Below, one piece after another: positions 43,449-51,412 of a DNA stretch of 64,000 bases. The DNA comes from Flavobacteriales bacterium (lineage in GTDB: Bacteria > Bacteroidota > Bacteroidia > Flavobacteriales_F > PHOS-HE28), in assembly GCA_016718655.1 (NCBI GenBank), contig JADKCV010000011.1, positions 11,944 to 75,943 of the forward strand. Reading direction: 5' to 3'. The notes under the pieces were generated by a model. That model saw only the letters and a program-made list of their open reading frames with translations, was not told where the DNA came from and did not search any database. The position numbers and the translations under genes were made by a program. Every line of letters starts with the position of its first letter. Position 1 is the first letter of the stretch.

Positions 43449-44867
43449 CTACAGCGTGATCGGCAGGCCTTGAAGGATCTCCAAGCTCTTCACCGCCATC
43501 AAGTAGTTGTACCGGGCATTGATCATATCGGCCGCACTGCGGTTGGCATTGTTCTTCGTCGCGTTCAATTCCACAGCGGTGATCACACCAGCCGTGAACC
43601 GCTCCTGGGCGTAGCGCAGGGCTTCTTCCGCAGCTTCGGTGGCACGCCTGGCGCTCTCGAATTGACGGAATGCGGACCGCTGTGCCGTGATCGCGCTGAG
43701 CACATCCCGTTGCAGGGCGTTCCGACGTTGCTCGCGCTGGTTCACAGCCTGCTCCTTCCGGATCCGTGCCTGATCCACCTGGGTCCTGTTGCGCATGTTG
43801 TTGAACAACGGCACGCTCAACGTGAAGCTCAACGATTCGTTCAGGTTGTCATCCAATTGGGTCCCGAACGCCTTGGTGCGCGTGTCGAAGTCCACCGTGG
43901 GAGTGAACACGTCCTCGCCGGACCCCGTGAACCCGATGACCGTGGGGTCTCCGATGATGGGGTCTCCGATAGGCTCCACATTGCGACCCGAATACCCGGT
44001 ACCAGCGGAAGCGCTGAAGACCAGACTGGGAAGGCTGCCCGACTGCGCAACGGATATGCCGCGCTCCGCGCTCTGCACATTGAGCTCCGCCTGAGCATAG
44101 GCTGGATTGTTCCGCAATACCTCGGCCAACACGGCATCCGCCTGCTGGGTGGGTTCGGTGATCGACAGCAGCTCAACTCCCGGTGCCATGACATCGAACG
44201 AAGCGGCTTCTTCCGGCGTCAACTGCATGAGCGTGGCAAGGTCCAGCCGTGCCAGGTCCAATTGGTTCAGCAGGTCGGTATGGGTGAATTCTTCTTGTGC
44301 CCGTTGCGACACCAGGTTGAGCACTTCGGCTCGGGGGCTGCGGCCTGCGTCCACCAACTGCTCCACCCGGTCGATCTGTTGCTGGGTGGTGCCGATCTGC
44401 TCCTGTGCCACCCTTGCCCGTTCGCGCAACGCCAGCACGTTGAGGAAGGCGTTGGCCACCTGCGTACGGATATCGTTGCGCGCTGCTTCATGGCCTTTCA
44501 TGGCTGCGTCCTCGGTCAAGCGCGCCTGACGCAAGGTGTTCTGCTTTCGGAAGCCCTCGAACAGCGAAAGGTCGGAGCTCAGGAAGAAGTTGTTCGTGCG
44601 CACCCGGTCCGTGGCGAACGTGTTGGTGAACCGGTCCACGACCCGACCGTAGTTGTATCCATGGGTGCCCGCTGCGTTCAAGTTGGGCAAGAGATCCCAT
44701 TTGGCCTGGTCCGCACTGGTAGCGGCGAACTCCCCGTCCAAGGCGGCATTGCGCATGGTGAGGTTGCGTTCTTCGGCCAGCTGGACGCACTGTTCCAGCG
44801 TCCAGCGTTGCTGAGCCTGCAGGGTTACGGTTACGAGTAGGAGAACGGATACCAGTGAAGCACGCAT
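43449..44867 (-). CDS. TolC-family outer-membrane channel protein
   Basis: The protein has 472 residues. A signal peptide covers 1-19 (LLLVTVTLQAQ). Two long helical-hairpin OEP repeats follow (RWTLEQCVQLAEERN at the start; QTVDQARIRKEQ-like long helices later; AVELNATKNNANRSAADMINARYNYL near the end). It should form the trimeric outer-membrane duct of an efflux or type I secretion system, but no membrane-fusion or pump gene is adjacent. The start is the ATG at 44867, 36 bases after a TAGTTTTG box; the longer frame crosses that promoter. Confidence 0.92.
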   Translation of the reverse strand: MRASLVSVLLLVTVTLQAQQRWTLEQCVQLAEERNLTMRNAALDGEFAATSADQAKWDLLPNLNAAGTHGYNYGRVVDRFTNTFATDRVRTNNFFLSSDLSLFEGFRKQNTLRQARLTEDAAMKGHEAARNDIRTQVANAFLNVLALRERARVAQEQIGTTQQQIDRVEQLVDAGRSPRAEVLNLVSQRAQEEFTHTDLLNQLDLARLDLATLMQLTPEEAASFDVMAPGVELLSITEPTQQADAVLAEVLRNNPAYAQAELNVQSAERGISVAQSGSLPSLVFSASAGTGYSGRNVEPIGDPIIGDPTVIGFTGSGEDVFTPTVDFDTRTKAFGTQLDDNLNESLSFTLSVPLFNNMRNRTQVDQARIRKEQAVNQREQRRNALQRDVLSAITAQRSAFRQFESARRATEAAEEALRYAQERFTAGVITAVELNATKNNANRSAADMINARYNYLMAVKSLEILQGLPITL

Positions 44868-44902
44868 GGTGTTCGACGGGGCCGAATAGCGACCCCAAGC
44901 AC

Positions 44903-44910
44903 CAAAACTA
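44903..44910 (-). promoter_or_regulatory. -7 box for the TolC-family gene
   Basis: TAGTTTTG on the minus strand matches TAnnTTTG, 35 bases before the ATG in the 115-base gap downstream of the OmpA-type gene. Confidence 0.5.
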
Positions 44911-44982
44911 TCCGGTACGGTCCGCAGGGAGCGGGTCATATGACGAACGGTGGACCTGCGTGTCGAAAGGTGTGCACCCGGC

Positions 44983-46215
44983 TCACATACCCAGGACCTT
45001 GATCTCCACGCGACGGTTGGCCTCGCTCTGTTCCTTGTTCTTGGGCTCGGGGTAGAGCATCTGTGAATTGCCCAAGCCCACGTAGGAGATGCGGCCCGGT
45101 TCGACATCGTTGACCAGCAAGAAGTCATACACGGTCTTGGCCCGTGCTGTGCTCAGGTCCACGAACTCCTTCTTGTTCTTGAACGTCGGCCCGTTCACAT
45201 GCCCTTCCACCTCGATCTTCACCTTGGCGTTCTCCTGAAGAAACCGCAGGAGCATGAGCATGGATGCCTCCGATTGACGCATCACCTTATCCTCGTTGCC
45301 CACGAACCGTATGTCATCCAGGATGACACGGGCACCCGGTGAAATGGGGGTGAGCCGGACCTCCACCTTCACTGTGGGGTCCATGGTTCCCTTGACCTTC
45401 ACCGTCTGGAACATGTAGCCCTTGCGCACGCAGCCGATCTTCAGGTTGCGGTAAGCGTCCATCTCATACATGTAACTGCTCTTTCCCTTGGCCTCCACCA
45501 CCTTGTCGAACTGCATGCCGTCGATGGTGAGGTTGGTCTCAATGGGTTCACCGGTAGCCGCATCCACCACGTTGATCAGTAGTTGCTGCTTGAGCTTCTT
45601 CTCCGCTTCGGTCTCCACCGGTTCAGGCGGCGGAGGCGGGTCGTAATGGAAATGGATGGTGTATCCTGCCAGTGGTCGGTCCTGATAATCCACCACGAGG
45701 TAGAGCAAGTCGCCCTTCTTCACGTCGATGGCTCGGCTGAAACTGCTTCCCACACCACTCCGTACGAAATCGTCCGGTGCGTCCATCCTTAGCCCACAGA
45801 TGGAGCGGTTGCTCTTGTCGTTCCTGGAGATGTTACTACGGATCGGCTGGACCTGACGTGAAGCGATCTTATCACAGATACCCGGAATAGCGCCCTCGAA
45901 CACCAGGAAATCAATGTCGTCCTCGATGTTATCCGGGATGATCTCAAAGGTGATCCGCGTATCGGACGGGCTACGGAACTTGTACCATGTGCTATGGTGT
46001 TCCCGTTCGAACCACTGTAGGTCCTCCATGGGATTCTCCTTGATCTCCAGCTTGTTACCAAAGCCTCGGACCGCTTGCGACTGGTGATAGATGGAATCAG
46101 CGATGACGATCGCACCCGTACAATCGCCGTTCTCCTGCGTCAACCCAATAGGGGATTGCGCCAGAACGAGGTTGCCGAGGCCGAGGAACGCTATCGCGAT
46201 GAAGGGGAGTCTCAT
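44983..46215 (-). CDS. OmpA-family peptidoglycan-binding outer-membrane protein
   Basis: The protein has 410 residues. A signal peptide covers 1-19 (LGLGNLVLAQ). An N-terminal beta-sandwich at about 20-195 contains STWYKFRSPSDTRITFEI and DIDFLVFEG. A Pro-rich linker (DPPPPPEPVETEAEKK) and a carboxypeptidase-regulatory-like domain (VVDAATGEPIETNLTIDG) follow. The OmpA_C domain at about 300-410 carries VEGHVNG, STARAKTVYDFLL and EANRRVEIKVLG. It should tether the outer membrane to peptidoglycan. It lies 32 bases after metH, same strand. Confidence 0.9.
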   Translation of the reverse strand: MRLPFIAIAFLGLGNLVLAQSPIGLTQENGDCTGAIVIADSIYHQSQAVRGFGNKLEIKENPMEDLQWFEREHHSTWYKFRSPSDTRITFEIIPDNIEDDIDFLVFEGAIPGICDKIASRQVQPIRSNISRNDKSNRSICGLRMDAPDDFVRSGVGSSFSRAIDVKKGDLLYLVVDYQDRPLAGYTIHFHYDPPPPPEPVETEAEKKLKQQLLINVVDAATGEPIETNLTIDGMQFDKVVEAKGKSSYMYEMDAYRNLKIGCVRKGYMFQTVKVKGTMDPTVKVEVRLTPISPGARVILDDIRFVGNEDKVMRQSEASMLMLLRFLQENAKVKIEVEGHVNGPTFKNKKEFVDLSTARAKTVYDFLLVNDVEPGRISYVGLGNSQMLYPEPKNKEQSEANRRVEIKVLGM

Positions 46216-46247
46216 CCGTGTGGCCCCGTTCTACGTGGACCATCGGC

Positions 46248-49013
46248 TCAGGTTTCGTAACCCAGGTTACTCCCAAGCCAGCGTTCCATCCATTCCACGG
46301 ACTCCCCCTTGCGCTGCGCCAGGTCCGCGATCTGGTCCTTGGCCACGCGGCCGATGCCGAAATACTTGCTCCGCGGGTGGGCGAAATAGAAGCCGCTGAC
46401 CGCTGCCGCCGGGCTCATGGCCATGCCCTCGGTGAGGGTGATGCCCGTGTGCTTGGTGGCGTCCAATAGGCGGAAGAGCTCTGGCTTTTCGGTATGGTCG
46501 GGGCAGGCTGGGTAACCCGGTGCCGGACGGATACCTTGGTATTCCTCCTTGATCAGCTGGTCGTTGCTGAGGCGGACGGTCTCGTAACCCCATAGTTCTT
46601 GGCGCACCACTTCGTGTAGTTTCTCGGCAAAGGCCTCGGCTAGGCGATCGGCCAATGCCTTCAATAGGATGGCGCTGTAGTCGTCGTGCGCGGACTCGAA
46701 GCGCTTCACGCGTTCTTCCACGCCGTGGCCTGCGGTCACCGCGAAACCACCGAGGAAATCGGGCGTGCTCTGCGGCGCGATGAAGTCGGCCAACGCGATA
46801 TACGGAACACCCGGCGCCTTCTTGCTCTGTTGGCGCATGGTCTGGAAACGACCGATGACGTTGGTGCGGGATGCGTCGGAGTAGATCTCGATGTCGTCGT
46901 GCGCAACGGTATTCGCGGGCCAGATGCCTGCGACGCCGTGTGCTTGTATCCACTGCTCCTTCACGATCCGGTCCAACATCTTCTGCGCATCGTTGTATAG
47001 GCGCGTGGCTTCGGCACCCACCACCTCGTCCTCCAGGATGCGCGGAAACTTGCCTGCGAGCTCCCAGGCCATAAAGAAGGGCGTCCAGTCGATGTAGGGT
47101 ACCAGCTCGGCTAGCGGGTAATTGCGGTAGGTGAAAATGCCGGTGCTCTTCGGAGCCACCAGTGGTTCGGCGTTCCAGTCGATCGTGAACTTCTTCGCAC
47201 GTGCTTCGGCGAGTGGCACATACTCCTTCTCGCGTTGGTTGCCTTCGTACTGGGTGCGCACCTTGTCATACTCGGCGCGGATGTCCACCTCGAACCGAGC
47301 GCGCTCATTGTCGCTGAGCAGGTTGCTCACCACGGGCACACTGCGGCTGGCGTCGATCACGTGTACCACGGGCTTGCTGTAGTGCGGCGCGATCTTCACA
47401 GCGGTATGCACGCGGCTCGTTGTTGCGCCACCGATCAAGAGCGGCAAGTCGAAGCCTTCGCGCTCCATCTCCTTCGCCACGTGTACCATTTCGTCCAATG
47501 AGGGCGTGATCAGGCCACTGAGGCCGATGATGTCCACCTTCATCTCGCGGGCGGTCTTGAGGATCGTCGCGCTCTGCACCATCACACCGAGGTCGATCAC
47601 CTGCCAGCCGTTGCAGGCGAGGATCACGCCCACGATGTTCTTGCCGATGTCGTGCACGTCACCCTTCACGGTGGCGAGCAGGACTTTCTTCGCGCCTTCC
47701 TTCTGCGTACCGATCACTTGTGCGGCCTTCTTCTCCGCGAGGAAGGGCTCGAGGTAGGCCACGGCGCGCTTCATCACGCGGGCGCTCTTCACCACCTGGG
47801 GCAGGAACATCTTACCGCTGCCGAAGAGGTCGCCCACCACGTTCATGCCGGCCATCAGCGGGCCTTCGATCACGAGCACAGGGTCCACGTACTGCACGCG
47901 GGCCTCTTCGGTGTCCTGCTCGATGAACTCGGTGACGCCGTGCACCAGCGCGTGCTTCAAGCGTTCCTCCACGGAGCCTTCGCGCCAGGCGGCCTGTGCG
48001 GCCACGGCCTCCGCGGAAGGCGCGCCCTTGAACTGCTCCGCGAAGGCCACCATGCGCTCGGTGGCATCGGGGCGACGAGCGAGCAGCACGTCCTCCACAT
48101 GTTCCAGCAGGTCCTTGGGGATGTCGTCGTACACACCCACTTGCCCCGCGTTCACGATGCCCATGTCCAGACCCGCTTTGATGGCGTGGTAGAGGAAGGC
48201 CGTGTGGATGGCCTCGCGCACGGGCTCGTTGCCACGGAAGCTGAAACTCACGTTGCTCACGCCGCCGCTGGTCAATGCACCGGGCAGGTTCTGCTTGATC
48301 CAACGCACGCCTTCGATGAAGTCGATGGCGTAACGATCATGCTCCGCCATGCCGGTGGCCACGGTGAGGATGTTCGCGTCGATGATGATGTCGTGCGGCG
48401 CGAAGCCCGCCTTCTGCGTAAGCAGGTCGTAGCTGCGTTGCGCGATCTGGATGCGGCGCTCGAAGTTGTCGGCCTGGCCTTGCTCGTCGAAGCACATCAC
48501 CACGGTGGCGGCGCCGAGGCGACGGATGATCTTCGCCTGCCGCAGGAATTCCGCTTCGCCTTCCTTCAGGCTGATGCTGTTGGCGATGCCCTTGCCTTGC
48601 AGGCATTTCAGGCCCGCCTCGATCACGCTGAACTTGCTGCTGTCCACCATCACCGGCACACGCGCGATGTCGGGTTCGGCGGCGATGAGGTTGAGGAACT
48701 TGCGCATGGCCTCCACGCCATCGATCATGCCCTCGTCGAGGTTCACGTCGATCACCTGCGCGCCGTTCTCCACCTGCTGGCGGGCCACGCTCACGGCCTC
48801 ATCGTAGTTGCCGTTCTTGATCAGCTTGCGGAAGGCCGCGCTGCCCGTGACGTTCGTGCGTTCGCCGATGTTGACGAAGTTGCTGCCGGGGAAGATGCGG
48901 AGGGGCTCGAGGCCGGAGTAGGTGGGGATGCTTCGATTCAAACGGGGATCACCGCAACGAAGGCACGCACGGTGAGGCACCTTGAATGGACCTCTATCAC
49001 GAATCCAGTACAC
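46248..49013 (-). CDS. metH: Methionine synthase, pterin-, cobalamin- and activation-domain half
   Basis: The protein has 921 residues from the ATG at 49013; homology begins only near SGLEPLRIFPGSNFVNIGERT, so the TTG at 48941 may be the real start. The order is pterin-binding domain (NIGERTNVTG, INVDEG-like VIDVNLDEGMIDG), cobalamin-binding helical and Rossmann domains with GDVHDIGKNIVG (the His of the DxHxxG motif ligates cobalt), and the AdoMet activation domain ending RKGESVEWMERWLGSNLGYE. The homocysteine-binding domain is missing here and is encoded separately at 49687-50716. Split MetH is common in Bacteroidota. The intergenic insert of about 670 bases is unusual. Confidence 0.95.
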   Translation of the reverse strand: MYWIRDRGPFKVPHRACLRCGDPRLNRSIPTYSGLEPLRIFPGSNFVNIGERTNVTGSAAFRKLIKNGNYDEAVSVARQQVENGAQVIDVNLDEGMIDGVEAMRKFLNLIAAEPDIARVPVMVDSSKFSVIEAGLKCLQGKGIANSISLKEGEAEFLRQAKIIRRLGAATVVMCFDEQGQADNFERRIQIAQRSYDLLTQKAGFAPHDIIIDANILTVATGMAEHDRYAIDFIEGVRWIKQNLPGALTSGGVSNVSFSFRGNEPVREAIHTAFLYHAIKAGLDMGIVNAGQVGVYDDIPKDLLEHVEDVLLARRPDATERMVAFAEQFKGAPSAEAVAAQAAWREGSVEERLKHALVHGVTEFIEQDTEEARVQYVDPVLVIEGPLMAGMNVVGDLFGSGKMFLPQVVKSARVMKRAVAYLEPFLAEKKAAQVIGTQKEGAKKVLLATVKGDVHDIGKNIVGVILACNGWQVIDLGVMVQSATILKTAREMKVDIIGLSGLITPSLDEMVHVAKEMEREGFDLPLLIGGATTSRVHTAVKIAPHYSKPVVHVIDASRSVPVVSNLLSDNERARFEVDIRAEYDKVRTQYEGNQREKEYVPLAEARAKKFTIDWNAEPLVAPKSTGIFTYRNYPLAELVPYIDWTPFFMAWELAGKFPRILEDEVVGAEATRLYNDAQKMLDRIVKEQWIQAHGVAGIWPANTVAHDDIEIYSDASRTNVIGRFQTMRQQSKKAPGVPYIALADFIAPQSTPDFLGGFAVTAGHGVEERVKRFESAHDDYSAILLKALADRLAEAFAEKLHEVVRQELWGYETVRLSNDQLIKEEYQGIRPAPGYPACPDHTEKPELFRLLDATKHTGITLTEGMAMSPAAAVSGFYFAHPRSKYFGIGRVAKDQIADLAQRKGESVEWMERWLGSNLGYET

Positions 49014-49686
49014 GTCACTCTTCAGGTCTGAGGCTTACACGCATCACCTCCCATATTCTCCAATCGAGTACCACTTACTCTGAGATAAGTCATAGACGAC
49101 CCTCCTTCTGTTGGCCAGGAAATAGTTGTACCGGTAAGTGAAGACTATCAGGCTGTCCATTTTCCAACATGGTTCGTCGCTATTGGAAGGCCCACCCCAT
49201 ACATGGATGGTCAGAAGCTTTGTTCCCGCATGAATGTTTCGGCTTCAACCACTTCACCTTGCGGAAAGGACCAGCATCCTTCATAGCCCAGGGGAGACTT
49301 CGAACGATCCTATGGTTAGCCTTCATGCGCCATCATGTATCTATCGCTTCATCGAATCTCGTCACCGAGCTTTGACATCTTCTTGTACGCCGACTTTAGG
49401 CGGACATGAAGCTAGTTGAACGAACAGACGGCAGGTCGGGGAATAAGCTACCAGTCATCGGCGTCGATAACGATTGAAGTCAGGCAAAGCTCGGGTTCTT
49501 GGCCGGCAGTGAACGATTGCAGCGGACAGCCCGCAATGCGCGACGGAGCGCCACGACGTGCTTGTTGAAGTGATGGAGCGACAATCGCCTTGAGGTCGGC
49601 GAGGGGTCACCCCACTCCCATCGAAATGCGGCGTAGGCGAGGTCGGCATGTTGGTCGCCATCCACTTCACACCTCTGGTCAACACT
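49014..49686. other. Stretch between the two metH halves, no intact gene recognised
   Basis: The part at about 49020-49400 is visibly poorer in GC than its surroundings. Short open frames of 40 to 75 residues occur on both strands, none with a recognised domain. A 61-codon leftward frame at 49480-49665 starts 22 bases after the N-terminal metH half and is the best small-gene candidate, but it resembles nothing known to me. Confidence 0.5.
49044..49309 (-). pseudogene. Possible decayed gene fragment
   Basis: Two overlapping leftward frames without a good start give protein-like sequence: one running 49309 to 49211 (containing GYEGCWSFPQGEVVEAETFM) and the other ending at the TGA at 49044 (containing DSLIVFTYRYNYFLANRRRV and YDLSQSKWYSIGEYGR). 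Joined by a frameshift near 49211-49240 they would form one reading frame of about 85 residues. The composition differs from the flanking metH genes. This could be the remnant of a gene inserted between the metH halves. No family is recognised. Confidence 0.3.
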
Positions 49687-50716
49687 TCACCACCACGCTA
49701 TCGTCGCTCGTTGCGTGCCGTTCACAGGCGCTGCGCGTGGCGCATGCTTCCCCGCCTCCTTCGCCAGCGCCGCGATATGCTCCGGCGTCGTCCCGCAGCA
49801 CCCACCCACCACGTTCACCCAGCCGCTGGCCATGAACTCGCCCACGAGCTTGGCGGTGACCTCGGGTGTTTCGCGGTACTCGCCCATCTGGTCGGGCAGG
49901 CCGGCGTTGGGGTAGATGCTCACGCGGCAGGTGCTCTGCTCGGCGATCACTTCCAGGTACGGACGCATCTGCGCCGCGCCCAGCGCGCAGTTGAGGCCCA
50001 TGCTGAAGAGCGGCACGTGTTGCATGCTGATGAGGAAGGCTTCGATCGTTTGTCCGCTCAGCGTGCGTCCACTGGCATCGGTGATGGTGACGCTGCACAT
50101 GAGCGGCACGCGCGTGCCACGCGCTGTCGAAGACCTCGTCGATGGCGTAGAAGGCGGCCTTCGCGTTGAGCGTGTCGAAGATGGTCTCCACCAACAGGAT
50201 GTCCACGCCGCCATCGAGCAGCGCCTCCACCTGCTCCTTGTAGGCGGCCACGAGCTGGTCGAAGGTGACGGCGCGGAAGCCGGGATCGTTCACGTCGGGG
50301 CTGAGCGAGGCGGTCTTGTTCATGGGCCCGATGGCGCCGGCCACGAAGCGCGGCTTGCTCGGGTCCATGGCGGTGTACTTCGCGCAGGCCTCCTTGGCCA
50401 AGCGTGCCGAGGCGAGGTTCATCTCGCGCGCCAGGTGGCTGCACTCATGCTCGGCCTGCGCGATGCTGGTGGCGCTGAAGGTGTTCGTCTCCACGATGTC
50501 GGCGCCGGCCTCCAGGTATTGCTCGTGGATGGTGCGGATGGCCTCGGGGCGCGAGAGCGAGAGCAGTTCGTTGTTGCCCTTCAGCAGGATCGGGTGGTCC
50601 TCCATGCCTTTCGGATGGAAGTCCTCCTCGGTGAGGCCGAGCTTCTGGATCATGGTGCCCATGGCCCCGTCGAGGACGAGGATGCGCTCCTGGGCGAGTT
50701 GTTCGAGTGTCTTCAT
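49687..50716 (-). pseudogene. metH: Methionine synthase homocysteine-binding (BHMT-like) half, frameshifted
   Basis: It transfers the cobalamin-bound methyl to homocysteine together with the downstream half. The start MKTLEQLAQERILVLDGAMG is at 50716, after the riboswitch terminator. The N-terminal two thirds (ADIVETNTFSATSI, DILLVETIFDTLNAKAAF) run in one frame to DEVFDSA. The rest (GTRVPLMCSVTITDASGRTL, YPNAGLPD, and the zinc motif VGGCCGTTPEH) is in another frame, ending at 49687. The switch lies at about 50112-50125 in a CG-repeat stretch and needs one base removed or two added. Because both metH halves are otherwise intact, a sequencing indel is the likelier cause. Confidence 0.88.
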
Positions 50717-50748
50717 CGTACGGTCGTTCACCAGCGCTCCCAGAAACG

Positions 50749-50779
50749 AAAAAGCCCCACCCGATGGACCGGATGAGGC
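50749..50779 (-). terminator. Riboswitch expression-platform terminator
   Basis: Read leftward, GCCTCATCC (50779-50771) pairs with GGGTGGGGC (50762-50754), with G-T pairs allowed, and is followed by five T (50753-50749). It lies between the SAM-I aptamer and the metH N-terminal half, so transcription attenuation is the expected mechanism. Confidence 0.85.
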
Positions 50780-50817
50780 ATCATTGTTCCTTGCGGGACA
50801 TTGCTTCCTGATCACGG

Positions 50818-50922
50818 CTCATCTTTTCCGCCGTACGGCGGACTGGATTTAGCACCTATCCGCCGGACGGCGGACGGTTGCCAAGGCTTCGCAGGGCCAG
50901 TCCCTCCGCCTTTCTGGATAAG
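50818..50922 (-). promoter_or_regulatory. SAM-I (S-box) riboswitch
   Basis: Read leftward from 50922 all conserved S-box blocks occur in order: CTTATC and AGA, GGCGGAGGGACTGGCCC, GCAACC, GGTGCTAAATCC, and AAGATGAG closing stem P1 (CTTATC with GATGAG). The two GC-rich palindromes CCGCCGTCCGGCGG and CCGCCGTACGGCGG form the variable ends of stems P3 and P4. High S-adenosylmethionine should stabilise the aptamer and let the downstream terminator form, switching off methionine synthase. This is the only riboswitch found in the window. Confidence 0.95.
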
Positions 50923-50942
50923 CAATGGAAAAGAACGTGGCG

Positions 50943-50950
50943 CGAAGATA
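50943..50950 (-). promoter_or_regulatory. Possible -7 box for the riboswitch-metH transcript
   Basis: TATCTTCG differs from TAnnTTTG at one base and lies 20 bases before the P1 stem, a fitting distance for a transcript that begins just before the aptamer. It lies just after the stop of the immunity-like gene. Confidence 0.35.
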
Positions 50951-50959
50951 AGCGCCTGA

Positions 50960-51409
50960 TCAGAAGCCGTGTTGACCACCCAGATGGCTTACCTCCTCAA
51001 GCAACCTTAGGTCTTTGCGCGCCACCCCGTTGGGAGCAGTGGCCAACGCCTTCCTTGCCAGCTCCGCGAATCCCGGTAGATAGGGGTTGTCTACGCTCCA
51101 ATACCCTGCGGGGTGGTTGATACGGAGCAGCGCGTTCAACAGGTCGCCCGGATAGAACTCACTCTCGATCCACGGATCGGTCTCCAACAACGCGAACGCC
51201 TTCGGCACGAGATGGCGCAGGCACTCGTTCTGACCGATCAGGAAACGCAGGTCGGCTGGGGTCAACAGACCTATGGGCACCGTGTGCAGTGCGTGGAAGC
51301 GCCGAACAACCCCACTATCCCCTACATCGGGTACTGGATCGCTCCATGTCCATCCTCCCAACGCACTGATGCTATGGCGGTCGGGTTCCTTCTCCTTGCG
51401 CATAGTCAC
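50960..51409 (-). CDS. CdiI-like contact-dependent inhibition immunity protein (orphan)
   Basis: The protein has 149 residues. From about residue 40 it follows the pattern of the CdiI_3-type immunity family as I recall it: VRRFHALHTVPIG, LTPADLRFLIGQNECLRHLV (both broken here to stay short), then DPWIESEFYPGDLLNALLRI. There is no signal peptide, as expected for a cytoplasmic immunity protein. No CdiA, CdiB or toxin gene is nearby, so it is an orphan or a domesticated member. The ATG lies four bases from the stop of the S9 peptidase gene, suggesting co-transcription. Confidence 0.7.
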   Translation of the reverse strand: MTMRKEKEPDRHSISALGGWTWSDPVPDVGDSGVVRRFHALHTVPIGLLTPADLRFLIGQNECLRHLVPKAFALLETDPWIESEFYPGDLLNALLRINHPAGYWSVDNPYLPGFAELARKALATAPNGVARKDLRLLEEVSHLGGQHGF

Positions 51410-51412
51410 TGG

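Noticed and set aside
43470..44840. Plus-strand open frame of 456 codons opposite the TolC-type gene
   Set aside because: It is an antisense shadow in GC-rich DNA; the leftward gene has a signal peptide, family motifs and a promoter box.
47652..49031. Long plus-strand open frame of 459 codons, rich in His, opposite metH
   Set aside because: It is the antisense shadow of a strongly conserved metH gene; no start context, domain or signal supports it.
49169..49375. Plus-strand open frame of 68 codons between the metH halves
   Set aside because: No recognisable features, and the opposite strand there looks more protein-like.
50829..50874. Two CCGCCG-NN-CGGCGG palindromes that look like dispersed REP elements
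   Set aside because: Both fall exactly in the variable ends of stems P3 and P4 of the SAM-I riboswitch, so they are explained as part of that RNA.
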